DNA of 64,000 bases from Bemisia tabaci (GCF_918797505.1 NC_092802.1:6157480-6221479), one strand, 5' to 3'; positions 10,360 to 21,711 are shown, counted from the first letter of the stretch. A program made the numbers and translations. The notes: generated by a model not told the origin, from the sequence alone.

Positions 10360-10677
10360 TGTCTTAACATACCACATTCACCGATGAAAAAAATTCTTGA
10401 ATGTTAGAATAACAACGGTACTTCTGTGTAACCCGAATCAACAACAACACAACACACAACAATCTACAATGGCCCCTAAAAATCGAGTTTGTTGCGCCAT
10501 ACGGCTCCTGAAACTCAAAGGTGAGTTTCGAACACTGGCCATAGCCGCTTTTGTAGGCGCATTTGGCGCGTTGGCGCCTGTGAGTTTCGAACACTGGCGG
10601 CAGACATGCCCACCTATCAAGTTAATTGAGTACTAGTACCAGTATGTTACAAATTAACGAATGTTTTCTGTCCGTAG

Positions 10678-11052
10678 GTTGAGGAGAAGTTCGTAAGTTG
10701 GTGGGGTAGGGGTTTCCCCGGAAAAAAAGCAAAGATCAGGCTGAACGCATTGGCCGAGAATCACAGACTCACGACCATCGAGTTCCTTACATCCGGGGAG
10801 TTAAGAGAGAAGACCGTAGAAGAAACGTCCAAGTTGAGAAGGCAAAGGTCGGACGAAAAGAAAGTCGAACTTAAGAGACAAGCGTCGTTAACGAGACGTT
10901 TAGAAAATCTCACGACGGACCTCGAAAAGTCGCGCGCAGAGGTCGCATTACTCCAGGATCAGCTGAAAAAAAAGGACCAAGAGATCGCGAGAACCGAACA
11001 GGAAGGAAGGGCCAAAATTGGGGAGATCAAAAGACTGGAGGTCGAAATTAAG
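10678..11052 (+). CDS. Gene 1 exon 3: basic lead-in and start of coiled coil
   Basis: The acceptor TTTTCTGTCCGTAG|GTT and donor ATTAAG|GTAAG bound 375 bases, phase 0 at both ends, giving residues 149-273. The first about 45 residues (FVSWWGRGFPGKKAKIRL ... TIEFLT) align with the start of the gene 2 exon at 39790 (YGFLNFIG ... KGRARVVRLA ... ITIKFLA). The rest is Lys/Glu/Leu-rich, with heptad-like spacing from about residue 190 and no Pro or Cys: a long alpha-helical coiled coil. It probably oligomerises; no enzymatic motif is visible. Confidence 0.78.
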
Positions 11053-11289
11053 GTAAGAATATGGGTAATGGGTAAACCACGGAATGGATAACTTGATAAG
11101 GTGCCAATTTGAGCATTCTGCTAAGTGATTCCTCATCAAAATTTCACGTAAAATACGATTTGAACATGGGAAATCACTGAGCGTAACTCCAGTAAAGCAA
11201 AGGCGCCACTTTACCCCCCTCCCCCTCCCAGGATGCCCCACTTATTAATTTACTTATTTATTTATTTACATTAGTATATATAAATGCCA

Positions 11290-11790
11290 CATTCGTGTGG
11301 TGATTAGCACCCTGTGGTCGGGGTGCATTACATGCCGAGTTCAGGAGTGTTGTTCCCTCCGCGCCGTCGGTCACTCGTTCGCATTTTCACTCGATTTTTC
11401 TATGGGCAAAATAGAGGCAAAGTAAGAGTGATTCTCACTCCTGAATCTTCTAAAATTTCTTACAGTGTAGCCACATGGCAACACTGGCGAGTTTGGAGCA
11501 GCCTACATCCGGACGAAACCTAGAAATTTGTCGAGCACGTTTCATCTGCGTACAGATGTATAATTCTCTTCCTAATGATTTTAAGTATCTACCTCGTGAG
11601 GGTAACTTAGTAGCAATTTTCTATCAATTGAAAACGTTCTGTTTAGTATAGATAATGCATACTAAGATTCGAAAGAGTACTTATAGGTGATTGTTCTTCT
11701 TAATCCTTTAACACAGCCTGCTTTTTGACATGCATCATAGCCGTCATTTGGCGGCATCTATGTATGCACTGTTGAATAAATAAATCTCAA
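11290..11790 (+). mobile_element. LINE 3' fragment with RT C-terminal tail
   Basis: The frame 11529-11651 ends in a peptide with MYNSLPNDFKYLP followed by a FYQLKTF-type segment and a stop. This YNSLPxxxKxL...F..LK pattern is the usual C-terminus of CR1/Jockey-like LINE reverse transcriptases. An AATAAATAAAT tail follows at about 11775. It is 5'-truncated and lies in intron 3 of gene 1. Its clade is a guess. Confidence 0.55.
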
Positions 11791-12029
11791 GATTAATTTC
11801 TTTATGGTGAATATATTTATTAATTTGCTTCCTGAACACTTGAATAGTCGATAGATATAGAACGCCTTTCCTATTGCAGTGCTATCTTCTATCCAAAGAT
11901 TTGTCTCTATGGTCTATTTGTTTGATTGTTTTGTGAGAATGATACGAATGTGTGATGTTTGAAATTCTTTGATAACTGTTAAGGGGACACTAACTTCTTC
12001 CATTGTGCTCAGTGGAATTTGCACAACGA

Positions 12030-12510
12030 TGTGAAAAAAAACTAAAGTTCAAGTTTATATGGGAACTGGGTCAAATATTTACACAAGCCTTGCATATTTC
12101 GGGAAAAATAAACTCGCTTCAATTTACACAAATGATCAGCGTTCATACTCAAATTTTGTATTTTTTTTCTCTTGAGTTTAGGAATAAATCGACAACTCCC
12201 GAGTTAATTTAAACTCAATGACTATTTTAAAAAACACAATATTAGGAATAACATTCGGTGTTATTGTGGGTTTATTCACAAGGTTGGGTTTTTTTTCTGG
12301 AACACGAGTAAAAATTGTGGGAAAAATTGTTTAAAAAACATTAACAAAAATGTGTATTAATAACAAAGTTTGCACTATTTTAACACAAATCTGTTCAAGT
12401 GTACTCGGGGATTTGTGCGAGTTTTTACGCTGACACAAGGCTTGTGGAATCATTTGACCCAGTTCCCGTATAAACTTAAGCTTGTGTATTAGTTTTTTAA
12501 CTGTGTGGTG
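12030..12510. mobile_element. Fold-back element in intron 3 of gene 1
   Basis: The left arm AGTTCAAGTTTATATGGGAA CTGGGTCAAAT pairs with the right-arm complement ATTTGACCCAGTTCCCGTAT AAACTTAAGCTTG. The inner ACACAAGCCTT/AAGGCTTGTG also pairs. The centre is AT-rich with no gene. Confidence 0.75.
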
Positions 12511-14070
12511 TGGCTAGAAAATACTTGTCCAAAAAAATAAAAAATAAAAAACCCTTAAATATAACCCTTAAACCCTTTAAGAACCCTGAAACCCAAACCC
12601 TTGAAATGGTCATCAAATGAGACAGGTATGCCGGTTTTATTTCGCAATCGCAGTACTTAACAGAGAAAAGCAGCCCCGATTATTTTCCAAGAAGAGTTTG
12701 AACTCAAAAATCTTACACATTACACATTAACATACATTACAGAGCATAAAAAAGCATTTGAGAATTTACAAATTAAAAGGCACAGAAAATTACAGGTCAA
12801 CTCTCATGAAAAAAACATCTATTCTCTAATCTTGCATTAGGGGATTGTCATGTTTGCGGTGCTTAAAAATCTGCACTCTCTTTGTATTTTTTTGATGGAA
12901 AGCAAATCGGTATTATTCCTTACAGCGTTCACAGTTTTCTTCGGACATAGAAAACATTGAACAGAAAGATTCTGAGATATAGCTGTGCACAGATTTGGGG
13001 GACGCCTGACGGAAGGACACACATTTTTTCAAGTATGGTTATTTTGACTCCAGAGACCTTAAAACGCCTAGAAATGATGAAATTTCAACTTTCCCCCCTT
13101 TTCTTTCTTGGACGATGACAATACTTCCTCTTCCCACGAGGGGGGCGAGAAAGTAATTATTTATTTATTTATTTTTTTTTTTTGGAAAGAATTTTATTTA
13201 AATATAACGTAACTACTACAAGTATTTTCTTGTATCTATCTACATGATTTAAAACTAAAACCAAACGAATTGCATTAATTTTACCGGGTAACGTTAGATA
13301 ATACGTTGATTAAAAGTATGACAATCAGGCAGGTTTTCGTGAATTGACGTTGAGCAGCTGTCCATTTAGAAAATAAATTACGCCAGTGAGTCGACAACGC
13401 CGCAAAACGAGATACGTGGTCTCGTAGTTTCACCCTTCAATATATTCTACGGTGCTAAGGAAAAACGTCGTATGACCAAGTACATTCAAGTTGCCAAATT
13501 TTCTCCAGTAAAATGTTCATTTTTAAGGAAAGTCATGAATCTTTCCTCTTGAAATTTTAAGATACCTTGGATAGCATGCTATTTCTACCACGCCACTTGA
13601 GCTCGACGAATCAACTTAAGGGGCGTCGTGTGCCAGGAGCTATGCAAAGTTTTGTGGTACAGGATAATGCAATCCGGCACCCCCATACCGCCATTCCTAT
13701 TTGTATCCAAGACTTTAAGCAGGCTTTCCTTAAAACGACATCTTTTTAATTTAAGGTGCACTTTTCTCAGAATCTACAAATTGGGTTTTCAAGAACTTCT
13801 TTTCCTCTCTCTTATTCTCTATTTACAGACTAGAGTGATTTCTCTCATTACTCTTCAGAAAAAAGTTTTTTTATATTTTGTCAAAAATTTGAGTAAATTT
13901 TGTTCCTCGAATTTTCAAAAGTCCTCTAAGCTAAAGCCAGAAAAAAGTTTTAAGAAGAGTTTTTTACAAATCCATCCAGTAGAACTTGATAAAAGTGTAT
14001 CAATAAATCTTATATTGTGAATATAGGGACTCAGGACTCCCTTTGTGAGAGAGTTTGATGTTGATTTCAG
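12511..14070. other. Rest of intron 3 of gene 1; repeat fragments
   Basis: This holds an (ACCCTTAAA)-like run at 12550-12605, AT-rich sequence with a TTTATTTATT tract at 13158-13190, and from about 13447 a partial copy of the GGTGCTAAGGAAAAACG fold-back family. The frame 13628-14020 has no recognisable domain and no counterpart in gene 2. I see no exon here. Confidence 0.5.
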
Positions 14071-14424
14071 AGCAAAACGGACTCATTGAAGAAGAATGAA
14101 GAAGGTATGGCAAAATTGAAGGAGGACTTAAGTAAAATCGAGAGACTTTACGACCAGAAATGCAAGGAATTTGATAATCTCTCTGAACAACTATTAACGT
14201 CTCAGACAGATCTACAAGGAGTCAAGGACGAGTTGAGAAAGACCGATGCAGCGTTGAGGACGTCCAGAGAAGAGGCTGATAAATTGAAAGCGGAAGTTGA
14301 AAGAATGAGGGCTGAGGCGAACAAACCGTTTTTGAAACGTATGTGCGGATTGTGCTTCGGTGGAGGAGCTACAAAGAGTCCGGCCAGAAAACAAAAAAAA
14401 CCTGGTACCAACGGCAAGAGATAG
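14071..14424 (+). CDS. Gene 1 exon 4: coiled coil and basic C-terminus
   Basis: The acceptor GTTGATTTCAG|AGC is in phase 0, matching exon 3, and the frame ends at TAG 14422-14424, giving residues 274-390. Residues about 276-355 continue the coiled coil (repeated KLKEDL, LRKTDAAL, EADKLKAEVERM). The tail has a short Cys pair (RMCGLCFGGG), then a Lys/Arg-rich end (SPARKQKKPG). An AATAAA at 14440-14445 follows the stop by 16 bases, so transcription probably ends just after. The C-terminal CxxC region has no counterpart in gene 2, which ends after the coiled coil. Confidence 0.76.
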   Translation, partial: SKTDSLKKNEEGMAKLKEDLSKIERLYDQKCKEFDNLSEQLLTSQTDLQGVKDELRKTDAALRTSREEADKLKAEVERMRAEANKPFLKRMCGLCFGGGATKSPARKQKKPGTNGKR

Positions 14425-14439
14425 GAGAGAAAACGGTAA

Positions 14440-14445
14440 AATAAA
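14440..14445 (+). terminator. Polyadenylation signal of gene 1
   Basis: AATAAA lies 16 bases after the stop codon of exon 4, at the usual position for a compact 3' UTR. A cytosine run (about 14548-14571) follows downstream. Confidence 0.55.
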
Positions 14446-14694
14446 GAAAATAGATAAACACTGTAAATCATTCCACGCGCCATCGTCCAGAGATGGTCGC
14501 TGGACTAATCCCTGGACCCCGGAGGTTGTTCCAAAAAACTGTCGTGCGCCCCCCCCCCCCCCCCCCCCCCCCGCGCGCGTATTTCCGCGAGAGGATTTGG
14601 TTCAGATTTGGTCGAATTTCCCAACCAGATCGGTAGGGTTGCAACTAGAGTGCCTGTATCGAGAGAGTACACCAATACGGGCTAGCTAGTAATT

Positions 14695-14777
14695 TTGAGT
14701 TTAGGTCATGGAGTTTTTAGGGCCCAAAAAGGCAGCCAACCAGTGAATTCAAATCATTCAAAGTGACTGATCATTGC
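14695..14777. repeat. Dispersed repeat shared with 37220-37304
   Basis: Both have AGGTCATGRAGYTTTTA followed by GGC(T/C)C, AAAGGCAGCCAA, a CTCAAATCAT or TTCAAATCAT block, and a ...ATTGC end. At the second site the fold-back at 37305 interrupts the end. Confidence 0.55.
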
Positions 14778-15187
14778 TAGAGTACCTATATTGAGAGAGT
14801 ATGGCCATACTGGGCCCCATGGAGAGGCTTAGGACCCAAAAATGGCGGTGCTTTGTTTTGGTTTTTGTGGATTGGAGGGGGGTCATTGCCAACTTTTGAC
14901 GGTTATCACCAACCGCACTTGCTGCCAACCTTACTACATCTTAGATAATTTTTCTCAAAAATTGCACACGATTAGCCTTAAAAATGTGTAAAGATGTCGC
15001 AATAGTGCGTTTGAGTAAATTTCTCGTTACGATAAGCAAAGAAAACTACATTTTGAGTCATTTTGCATTAGATTAATTTATGGCGTCCGCCATTTTTGGG
15101 TCCTAAGGGCTCCATTTAGCCTAAGATGGCTGAGCCAATCAGAGATGGTAACCCCAGTGGCCATACTCTCTCAATATACGTACTCTA
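14778..15187. mobile_element. Fold-back element, ends TAGAGTACCTATATTGAGAG
   Basis: The left end TAGAGTACCTATATTGAGAG plus AGTATGGCC and the right end GGCCATACTCTC plus TCAATATACGTACTCTA are inverted, as are inner blocks AGGACCCAAAAATGGCGG and CCGCCATTTTTGGGTCCT. No coding frame. Confidence 0.8.
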
Positions 15188-15253
15188 ATTATTGCGGTTG
15201 TTATGACCCGTCATTTACAAAGCACGTGTTTGACTAAGTTTTTCCATAAATTC

Positions 15254-15720
15254 ACACTGAAAAAAAAAAACTCCGGCCGTGGGAGTAGTATTCACGGGCT
15301 ACATGGACATACCGTCCGCGTTCCGGGCGCAGCACATGGAGCAATCGAAACTACGGCTCCAGCACCCGGAGAGCAATCGAAACTACGGCTCCAGCACCCG
15401 GAGAGCAATCGAAACTACGGCTCCAGCACCCGGAGAGCAATCGAAATTACGGCTCCAGCACCCGGAGAGCAATCGAAACTACGGCTCCAGCACCCGGAGA
15501 GCAATCGAAACTACGGCTCCAGCACCCGGGGAGCAATCGAAACTACGGCTCCAGCACCCGGAGAGCAATCGAAACTACGGCTCCAGCACCCGGAGAGCAA
15601 TCGAAACTACGGCTCCAGCACCCGGAGAGCAATCGAAACTACGGCTCCAGTACCCGGAACTTTCGGTCTGTGTGCCCGGAACGGACGGTATGTCTAAATA
15701 GCCCGTACCTTTTTTTCAGA
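15254..15720. mobile_element. MITE of the CACTGAAAAAAA family carrying an expanded array
   Basis: Its ends match the MITE at 10141-10359 (CACTGAAAAAAAAAA, CATACCGTCCGCGTTCCGGG; the right end is degraded). The interior, which in the sister has roughly one copy of the unit, is here an array of about ten. Confidence 0.8.
15340..15658. repeat. 32-bp tandem array, about 10 copies
   Basis: The unit AGCAATCGAAACTACGGCTC plus CAGCACCCGGAG repeats every 32 bases almost without change. Because 32 is not a multiple of 3, all three frames read through one another, giving two long open frames with a 32-residue period. These are not genes. Confidence 0.95.
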
Positions 15721-15842
15721 GCTCTCATTTTTGCGGGAGAACGCTAATGAAAGAACATTCCTGGCCATTCTGGTTTGATATTTGAATCTAAAGATTGGCG
15801 ATGACATTTTTGCGTTCTAAGGTTGGCTGCCCTCTTAACATT

Positions 15843-15997
15843 GGCGGATCCCGCGATTTGGCAACACCGGATTTCCTCCATTTAAACCTATGAGAATGTA
15901 TCGATTCTTGGAGGGGCCAGGTGCTCTGACAAGAATCGATTATTTAGCACAGGTTTAAATAGAGGAAATTCGGTGTTGCCAAATTGCTGGATCCGCC
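15843..15997. mobile_element. Fold-back MITE, ends GGCGGATCC...TTTGGCAACACCG
   Basis: A 155-bp inverted repeat: GGCGGATCC, GCAACACCG and CCATTTAAACCTATG on the left mirror CGGTGTTGCCAA and GGATCCGCC on the right, with ATCGATTCTTGG/CAAGAATCGAT inside. Confidence 0.75.
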
Positions 15998-16284
15998 TCT
16001 GCCTCTTGAGCGCTAAGAGCTCCATATTTCGACGTGTCCATACTCTTATTATATGGCCTTGTCCCAGGGAAAAATCTCACTGGAGAAGTTGAGAAAAATA
16101 TTGAGTCCGTCAATACAAATGACAGTCCCAAGCAGAGTCCTTGTGGAGTTTTAAGAGACACTCGGAGCGAAGGAGAAGAAATTTTGTTGTTTTGTTGAAC
16201 GGGAAAAAAGCCCAGAAGTTGCATCCCTGCGATTGAGATATGATAGATGCTCCGCAGCCCGTGACAAGATATACATTACAAAAA

Positions 16285-17160
16285 AAATAGAGCGGGTAAC
16301 AAGGCTAAAAGTTCACACACAAGACAAAAGCGTTTCGGCTGAAAGTTCAGCCATCCTCAGTTGGATAAATAAAAATAAAAAATGTTAAAAAAAACGAAAA
16401 TACCACCTGACTGCATAGAGAAAATACAGGAGGTGGTGGCAAGCGGGGAAATGTACTTTTCTACGTCACAGCTAAAAATGAAGCCGCCATTATGATTGGT
16501 CAATAGGATCGCGGGAAGACCGAGACCTCTTTGAAATATTTAAAGGAGCGGAAAAGGTTGTGAGGTTCCCACTTATTTTTGCTCTAAACTCTCGTAACTA
16601 TGACTTTTTATGTTTCTCTATCAATGTTCGACTGTAACTGAAAATAATTTGTAAGTTAAAAATGTACACCCATTTCATATAATAACAACTTTGATCTCGA
16701 CTCGTCCCGTTTTGAAGGTATAACCATGTTAAATTACGTATTGTGCGTCAAAAAAGCAGAAATTGGAGAGTCATGGTAACTAATGTTCAATTATATGACT
16801 TTCAATGTTAGTTTGAATGGTGATGTAGGTCTTTATACAGGTTCCATTATTGAATGTACTTTCTTTTTTAACAGCGCGCCAGTCCGCGTACTTTTCTACG
16901 TCACAGAAAATCTTCAAGATGGCTGCCTTGCCACCACCTTCTGTATTTTCTCTATGACCTGACTGCACCTTTCAAATAGAGAATGTTGATATGACCGACA
17001 TAACAACAACAGGTCATAACAACATTCTCTATTTGAAAGGTACTATTTTATTTTTTTAACCATTTTTATTTTTGACCATCCAACTGAAGATGGCTGAATT
17101 TTCAGCCGAAACGTTTTGGTCTTGTGTGTAAACTTCTAGCCTTGTTACCCGCTCTATTTT
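16285..17160. mobile_element. TIR element, ends AAATAGAGCGGGTAACAAGG, with a nested element
   Basis: Left end: AAATAGAGCGGGTAACAAGG, then CTAAAAGTT, CACACACAAGAC and AAAGCGTTTCGGC. Right end: the complement (CCTTGTTACCCGCTCTATTT). Inside, a second inverted pair (ATAGAGAAAATACAGGAGGT at 16418 and ACCTTCTGTATTTTCTCTAT near 16935, each with a CTTTTCTACGTCACAG box) marks a nested fold-back. A relative of the outer element is at 38307-39668. Confidence 0.7.
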
Positions 17161-17616
17161 AAATTGTTTTATTATTGTATTCCTGCGATTCGAACTTGGG
17201 ATAAACCCCGTGAAATGTCCCGTGGAAAAAAGGCATTTCGGTGCTCTAGTTGCAACGCAAAGGGAGGAGAACTCTGTGCTAAAGTCAAAAACGGAACTCA
17301 CAATCAGTCCCATGATACATTTTGGCCGACGCACAAAGGATCGAGTCGAGCAGAGAGGTTGGACATGAAATTTTTGACTACAACTGCCGATTTCGATGTT
17401 TAAAACGTCAAATGTTAAATTTTGAGGGGGGCTTGCGGAAGAAAATTTCACAAGGAAACCAATGGAACCAGATTTAAAAACCTCCAAGTTTTGAATGGAC
17501 TGAGTTATGAGCTTTTAAAGTTTCCAGATTTTGTCCGACCTCTCTTACAGACTCGATCCTTTGTGCGACGCTTGCATCCGCCCACTCTTCGATCCACCTC
17601 GGGTGGTGGGATTTTG
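17161..17616. other. No supportable gene; repeat fragments
   Basis: The part at 17505-17575 matches the left edge of the window. A 79-codon frame at 17164-17403 has two CxxC pairs but no splice or domain support, and the sequence looks repeat-derived. Confidence 0.35.
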
Positions 17617-17624
17617 GATGTGGC

Positions 17625-17789
17625 CAGTGGCGTGGCGTGAATTGCGATATATCGATCTTTATGCCATTTAAACCTATGGTAAAGAATCGATTATTAAGGT
17701 GTTCGCTGCGAACACCCTCTTTATCGATCTTTTTCCATAGGTTTAAATGGCATAAAGATCGATGTATCGCAATTCACGCCACGCCACTG
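17625..17789. mobile_element. hAT-type MITE CAGTGGCGTGGCG, copy 3 (best preserved)
   Basis: A 165-bp near-perfect fold-back. The 8-bp sequence GATGTGGC lies on both sides (17617-17624 and 17790-17797), the classic hAT duplication. GTTCGCTGCGAACA marks the loop. Confidence 0.92.
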
Positions 17790-17809
17790 GATGTGGCCAT
17801 TATTGCTGC

Positions 17810-18670
17810 CAGTCGAATGTTGGAGGCGCAACACACTGTCGTCCGGAGAGAATTTTTGTTTTGTTGTGAAGAAGGTTGGCAGTAAGTTAAAAACTTCAAC
17901 CAAATCCAAGCGGAAATTCGACTTTGATTTTAGACGAAACTTTGTTCAGATGTTGTACTAAGCGTTTCCTATACTGGGTCCCTAGTACCGGGGCTCGGGC
18001 TCTGGAGGGGCCCGTGCCGCCGGTGACAAACCATTACGAATTCACATATAACCCTTGTCTCGTGAGGAAAATTGAAAAATTTACCCTAAAAATTTCGCAA
18101 AATGTGAACAAATTTTCAAAAACACACTGGGACACTTCAGAATTCTTCTTGCATCTTTAAAGATTTCTGTCTGTTTTCAAGATGTTTGGTGTAGAATGAT
18201 ATTTTTAGTAAGTGCGTTTCATTTTCTTCCGTCGTCGGATGCTAAGAGTCTCCAGTCTGGGCATCCTAGACTTCAATGGCTCAACTCCCTTACCATAGAC
18301 GTGCGAAAGGGGAGACCTGGCCCCTCTAGAATTGAAAATAGTATAATCTACCCCCCACCCAAAACAAAAACAAAAAAAAACCAGCAGATGTTACGCATGC
18401 AAAAATTTGAAAGTATTTTGTGCTGAAAGTAAAAGTAATAAAAAAGAAAAAAAGGCGTAATTATTATTCTGTAGACATTTATAGAAAATCTCTGTCATGG
18501 GAGCTCCAAAATACGTCCAAATAGATTTAAAATTTCAAAAATTTCTCTGGGGAAGCCCTTCGGACCCCTCTCTGTGCTGGGGGCCCGGGCTTTAAAACTG
18601 GTGCCAGGGCCCGAGACGAGATGTGGCGGGCCTGCCTATACGCCTGGGCAAGATTAGAGTCCTTACATAA
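17810..18670. other. No gene seen
   Basis: AT-rich sequence with GGGCCCGGGCTTTAAA at about 18580-18600 and CCGGGGCTCGGGCTCTGGAG at about 17988. These resemble pieces of one dispersed repeat. No coding or RNA feature is supported. Confidence 0.4.
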
Positions 18671-18819
18671 GCCCGTGTCCCACGATCGAATGAATTCATC
18701 AAATGCAAGATGGACATTTGACGGCCGCTAACTTTTGATAGCAGACTTGCGCGGAATCCAGTCGCCATCTTGCATTTGATGACTATTTGATGAGTTCATT
18801 TGATCGTGGGACAAGGGCT
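18671..18819. mobile_element. Fold-back MITE, about 150 bp
   Basis: GCCCGTGTCCCACGATCGAA, TTCATCAAATGCAAGATGG and the right CCATCTTGCATTTGATGA, GATCGTGGGACAAGGGC are inverted copies around a short centre (GACGGCCGC...). Confidence 0.8.
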
Positions 18820-19969
18820 ATGGGGAGAGTCGGAACACGGCGAATCACGAATGTAACAAGCGGGAATAAAGATTACACAGTTTGAACGTTTTTTGTAATC
18901 TTTGATCAATTCATACCTGAATTTCTACTCTACGTTCCTCCTCTCATTCCGTTTGTTCGCCGACGTGCTCTCAATTTCCCAGTCAATTCCAGTTCATAAA
19001 CTTCGCAATCGGTAAAAAGTAATCTTTGTTCCCGATTGATGTGATACTGTGCAGGCCTAAAATACTAGAGCCAATCGGAGATCGATTTCTTACGTCTTAA
19101 CCCTCAATATGAACGGACTGTAGGCAACCCTCTCGTAACATTAGGAGGAGGGGGCAAAGTTCTCATTTTTGCAAAACTTAAAACATCTATATCTCAGTAA
19201 GGGTTGGGGGTGGGGATTGCAATTTACGTTACAAAACATCGAAAAACATTTTAACGAAAAAAAAAGAAAAAAAATCCAGGCGAGCAAAGTTTGCGGATGC
19301 ATGGTGTACATACAATTTTTGACTTTTGAAATTTTCCACTGCCAGCTTTCTCTAACTTCGGAATTAGCTAATTTTAAATGGCATCCTCATATTAGGCTTA
19401 ACTAAACTGACGCACAGTGGAGAATGTCAATAGAAGAGTTCGACATGCATTTCTGGACTAAAACTGAAAACTTTAATGTTTATTCCGTAAAATTTAGAAT
19501 TTTAAGAGGCGTTTCCAGTAGGGAATTTCACGAAAAAACCAATGGCACCACTTTTAAAACATCAACATTTCGTATTGAAGAAGACATACGCTTTTCAAGT
19601 TTTTAAATGGACTAATTGTAAATTTCGCAATTTCGACTTTTGGCTCACTGTAGAAACAACTTATGTACCATTAGTTTCCCTATGCACATAAATGTTTTTA
19701 CAGATGCTCCAGAAATTATACTTCCGAATTGCAGAATGTGGTCCATATAATTTCGGACGTTTCTTGTTGACTCGATCCACGTTGAATGTGTTCATTCATC
19801 ATGATATTCCACTCTAATAGTTAGAAGACTCTGTCAGTTTATACACAGGGTGAGCCAGAAGTCCCAAACCACCCCTTTAACCATTAGGCTTCTTGCTCCT
19901 TTGTAGGGTTGTTCCTTGAACATTTTACGCGTTCCCAGAATGCTTTCCCTTTAACCCAAGAGCACTCAC

Positions 19970-20015
<46 letters not shown>

Positions 20016-20578
20016 TTTATTTTATTGTAAGCTTCCAATACAGGAAATATATACAATTAGCTAGAATTATAAGTAATGTATGTAGAAGTAACAACAGATT
20101 AATTACTTAATATTATAGGAGTTAAGAAAGAAAGTGGTAAAATAATTGACAAGCTACAGGTAGTCTATTACATAATTTTAAATATTTAGAGTTTAGGACT
20201 CGGAATCAGTAAAGACATTCATAAAGATTCAATGGATTAATGAGTGAGTTGACGTAAATGATTTGATCCTAAAAATAGTTCACTAAATTACGAGTATTTA
20301 TCTCAATCTGTTCAAAAGTAACAAGGGTGCTGCCTAGTGCTGTTGTCTGGTACTTTTAGATCACCCTGTATGTATTTGAATACTAGCGCGATGAATTTAG
20401 CATTGAATAAAATTTGAAAGAACTCATGCACTGAGAAAAGTAGTTTTGTGTTCAATCCTCGTTTGTCCTCGACCGATTGTGAATAATAGCTTAGAGCCAT
20501 GCCGATTTCAGACTTAAATAAAATATTTTTTAAAATAAAAACATAATTTGGGGAAAGGCTGCAAAAGAGGGACAAATC
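18820..20578. other. No gene seen; repeat pieces and a long poly(T) tract
   Basis: This includes a copy (19640-19780) of the repeat at 5560-5800, ACACAGGGTGAGCCAGAAGT at about 19843, and a T-run at about 19975-20012 followed by TTTATTTTATTG, like the reverse of a poly(A)-tailed retroposon. No open frame has family support. Confidence 0.4.
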
Positions 20579-20770
20579 AAAAGGGAACCCCGGGACGTTT
20601 CGAAATAGTCACAATTTCATTATCAGCCGGAAAACAAACATTAAATAAAAATGAGTCGGTCTTGGTCTCGCAATAACAGCAATTCGACGACTCATTTTTA
20701 TTTAATTTCTGATTTCCGGTTGATAATAATGCAATTGTGACTATTTCGAAACGTCCCGGGTTTCTCTTTT
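20579..20770. mobile_element. Fold-back MITE with CGGGACGTTTCGAAATAGTC ends
   Basis: CCCCGGGACGTTTCGAAATA with GTCACAATT at left and AATTGTGACTATTTCGAAAC plus GTCCCGGG at right are inverted; inner AAATAAAAATGAGTCG and CGACTCATTTTTATTT also pair. Confidence 0.85.
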
Positions 20771-21212
20771 GATTTGTTTCCCTTCTGCAGCCTTTCCCCA
20801 AATTAAGTTGCAATTTTATTATGTGTTTTTGGCTAATTAAGTTGTTCTTCATTCGAAAACATTGTTTTTTTCGTATGCCACGTCGCGGACATCCAGGCAG
20901 CATTTTTCAGTGAAAAAATCGCGATATTTTGAAATTAAGTTGCGATTTTTTTTTTTTACGATTTTTTGGCTATAAAATCGCTAGGATCATAAATATCTAA
21001 GCAATCCTGTCGCAATTTTATTTCCATAAAATCGCGTTGGATAAAATCAAAATTTTGCCGCAATTTATCACGCTTTTCTGTTCGAAAATATTGTGAAAAA
21101 TCGCCGTCGATAAAATACCAACACATTCTTCGATCAAATCGCAACTTACTGCGATCATTGCCACATGGGAATGGACGCAGGGAGAGCTCGATCGGCCGAT
21201 GGCGGGAAGCAA

Positions 21213-21368
21213 CAGTGGCGTAGCGCCCTTTGCGAGATATCGATTGATCTGCCATTGACAGCTATGGAAAAGGATCGATAAACAGGGTGTTAGCAACGAA
21301 CACCTTAATAATCGATTCTATACCGTAGCTTCAAATGAGGGAAAATCGATAATCGATCATTGACGCCT
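21213..21368. mobile_element. hAT-type MITE CAGTGGCGTAGCG, copy 4
   Basis: It starts CAGTGGCGTAGCG and shares ATCGATTGATCTGCCATT, GGATCGATAAACAGGGTGTT and AACACCTTAATAATCGATTC with the other copies. The right end is degraded. Confidence 0.7.
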
Positions 21369-21455
21369 CGATACTGGGGAGCAAATGGATGTATTTATCC
21401 AAAAGGAACTATGAGGCACGCAAACCCTATGTACGTAGTTCCTTTTAGCATAAAT

Positions 21456-21711
21456 CGTCACCTTCCAGGCAAAGTATCACAAGCGCCATGCAACGTTTAA
21501 AAATTTCCGCCGCCATTTTATTTTTTTTACAGAGAAATTGTTCAACGAAGCTGTCCGAAAATTTCACTGAATTTTCTTTGTGCTGCCGATAAAATTTAGT
21601 GAAATTTCCAAACAGATTCAACCAACAATTTCTCAGTAAAGAAATAAAATGGCGGCGGAAATTTGTAAACGTCGCATGGCGCTTGTGATACTTTGCCTGG
21701 AAGGTGACGAA
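21456..21711. mobile_element. Fold-back MITE, ends CGTCACCTTCCAGGCAAAGT
   Basis: CGTCACCTTCCAGGCAAAGT with ATCACAAGCGCCATG pairs with CATGGCGCTTGTGATACTTT plus GCCTGGAAGGTGACG. Inner TTTCCGCCGCCATTTTATTT/AAATAAAATGGCGGCGGAAA also pair. Confidence 0.9.

Noticed and set aside
12550..12605. Interstitial telomere repeat (ACCCTTAAA-like run)
   Set aside because: Irregular, short, and not the TTAGG repeat expected in most insects.
13628..14020. Extra exon of gene 1 upstream of exon 4
   Set aside because: No counterpart in gene 2; exons 3 and 4 already join in phase without it, and the peptide is AT-driven.
15203..15701. Two 140-164-codon repetitive ORFs
   Set aside because: They arise from a 32-bp array read in rotating frames; same peptide in overlapping frames, no splice or domain evidence.
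17164..17403. CxxC-containing ORF as a sixth member of the secreted family
   Set aside because: Cysteine spacing (CSSC) and context do not match C-x3-C-x4-GYF, and there is no acceptor in phase 1.
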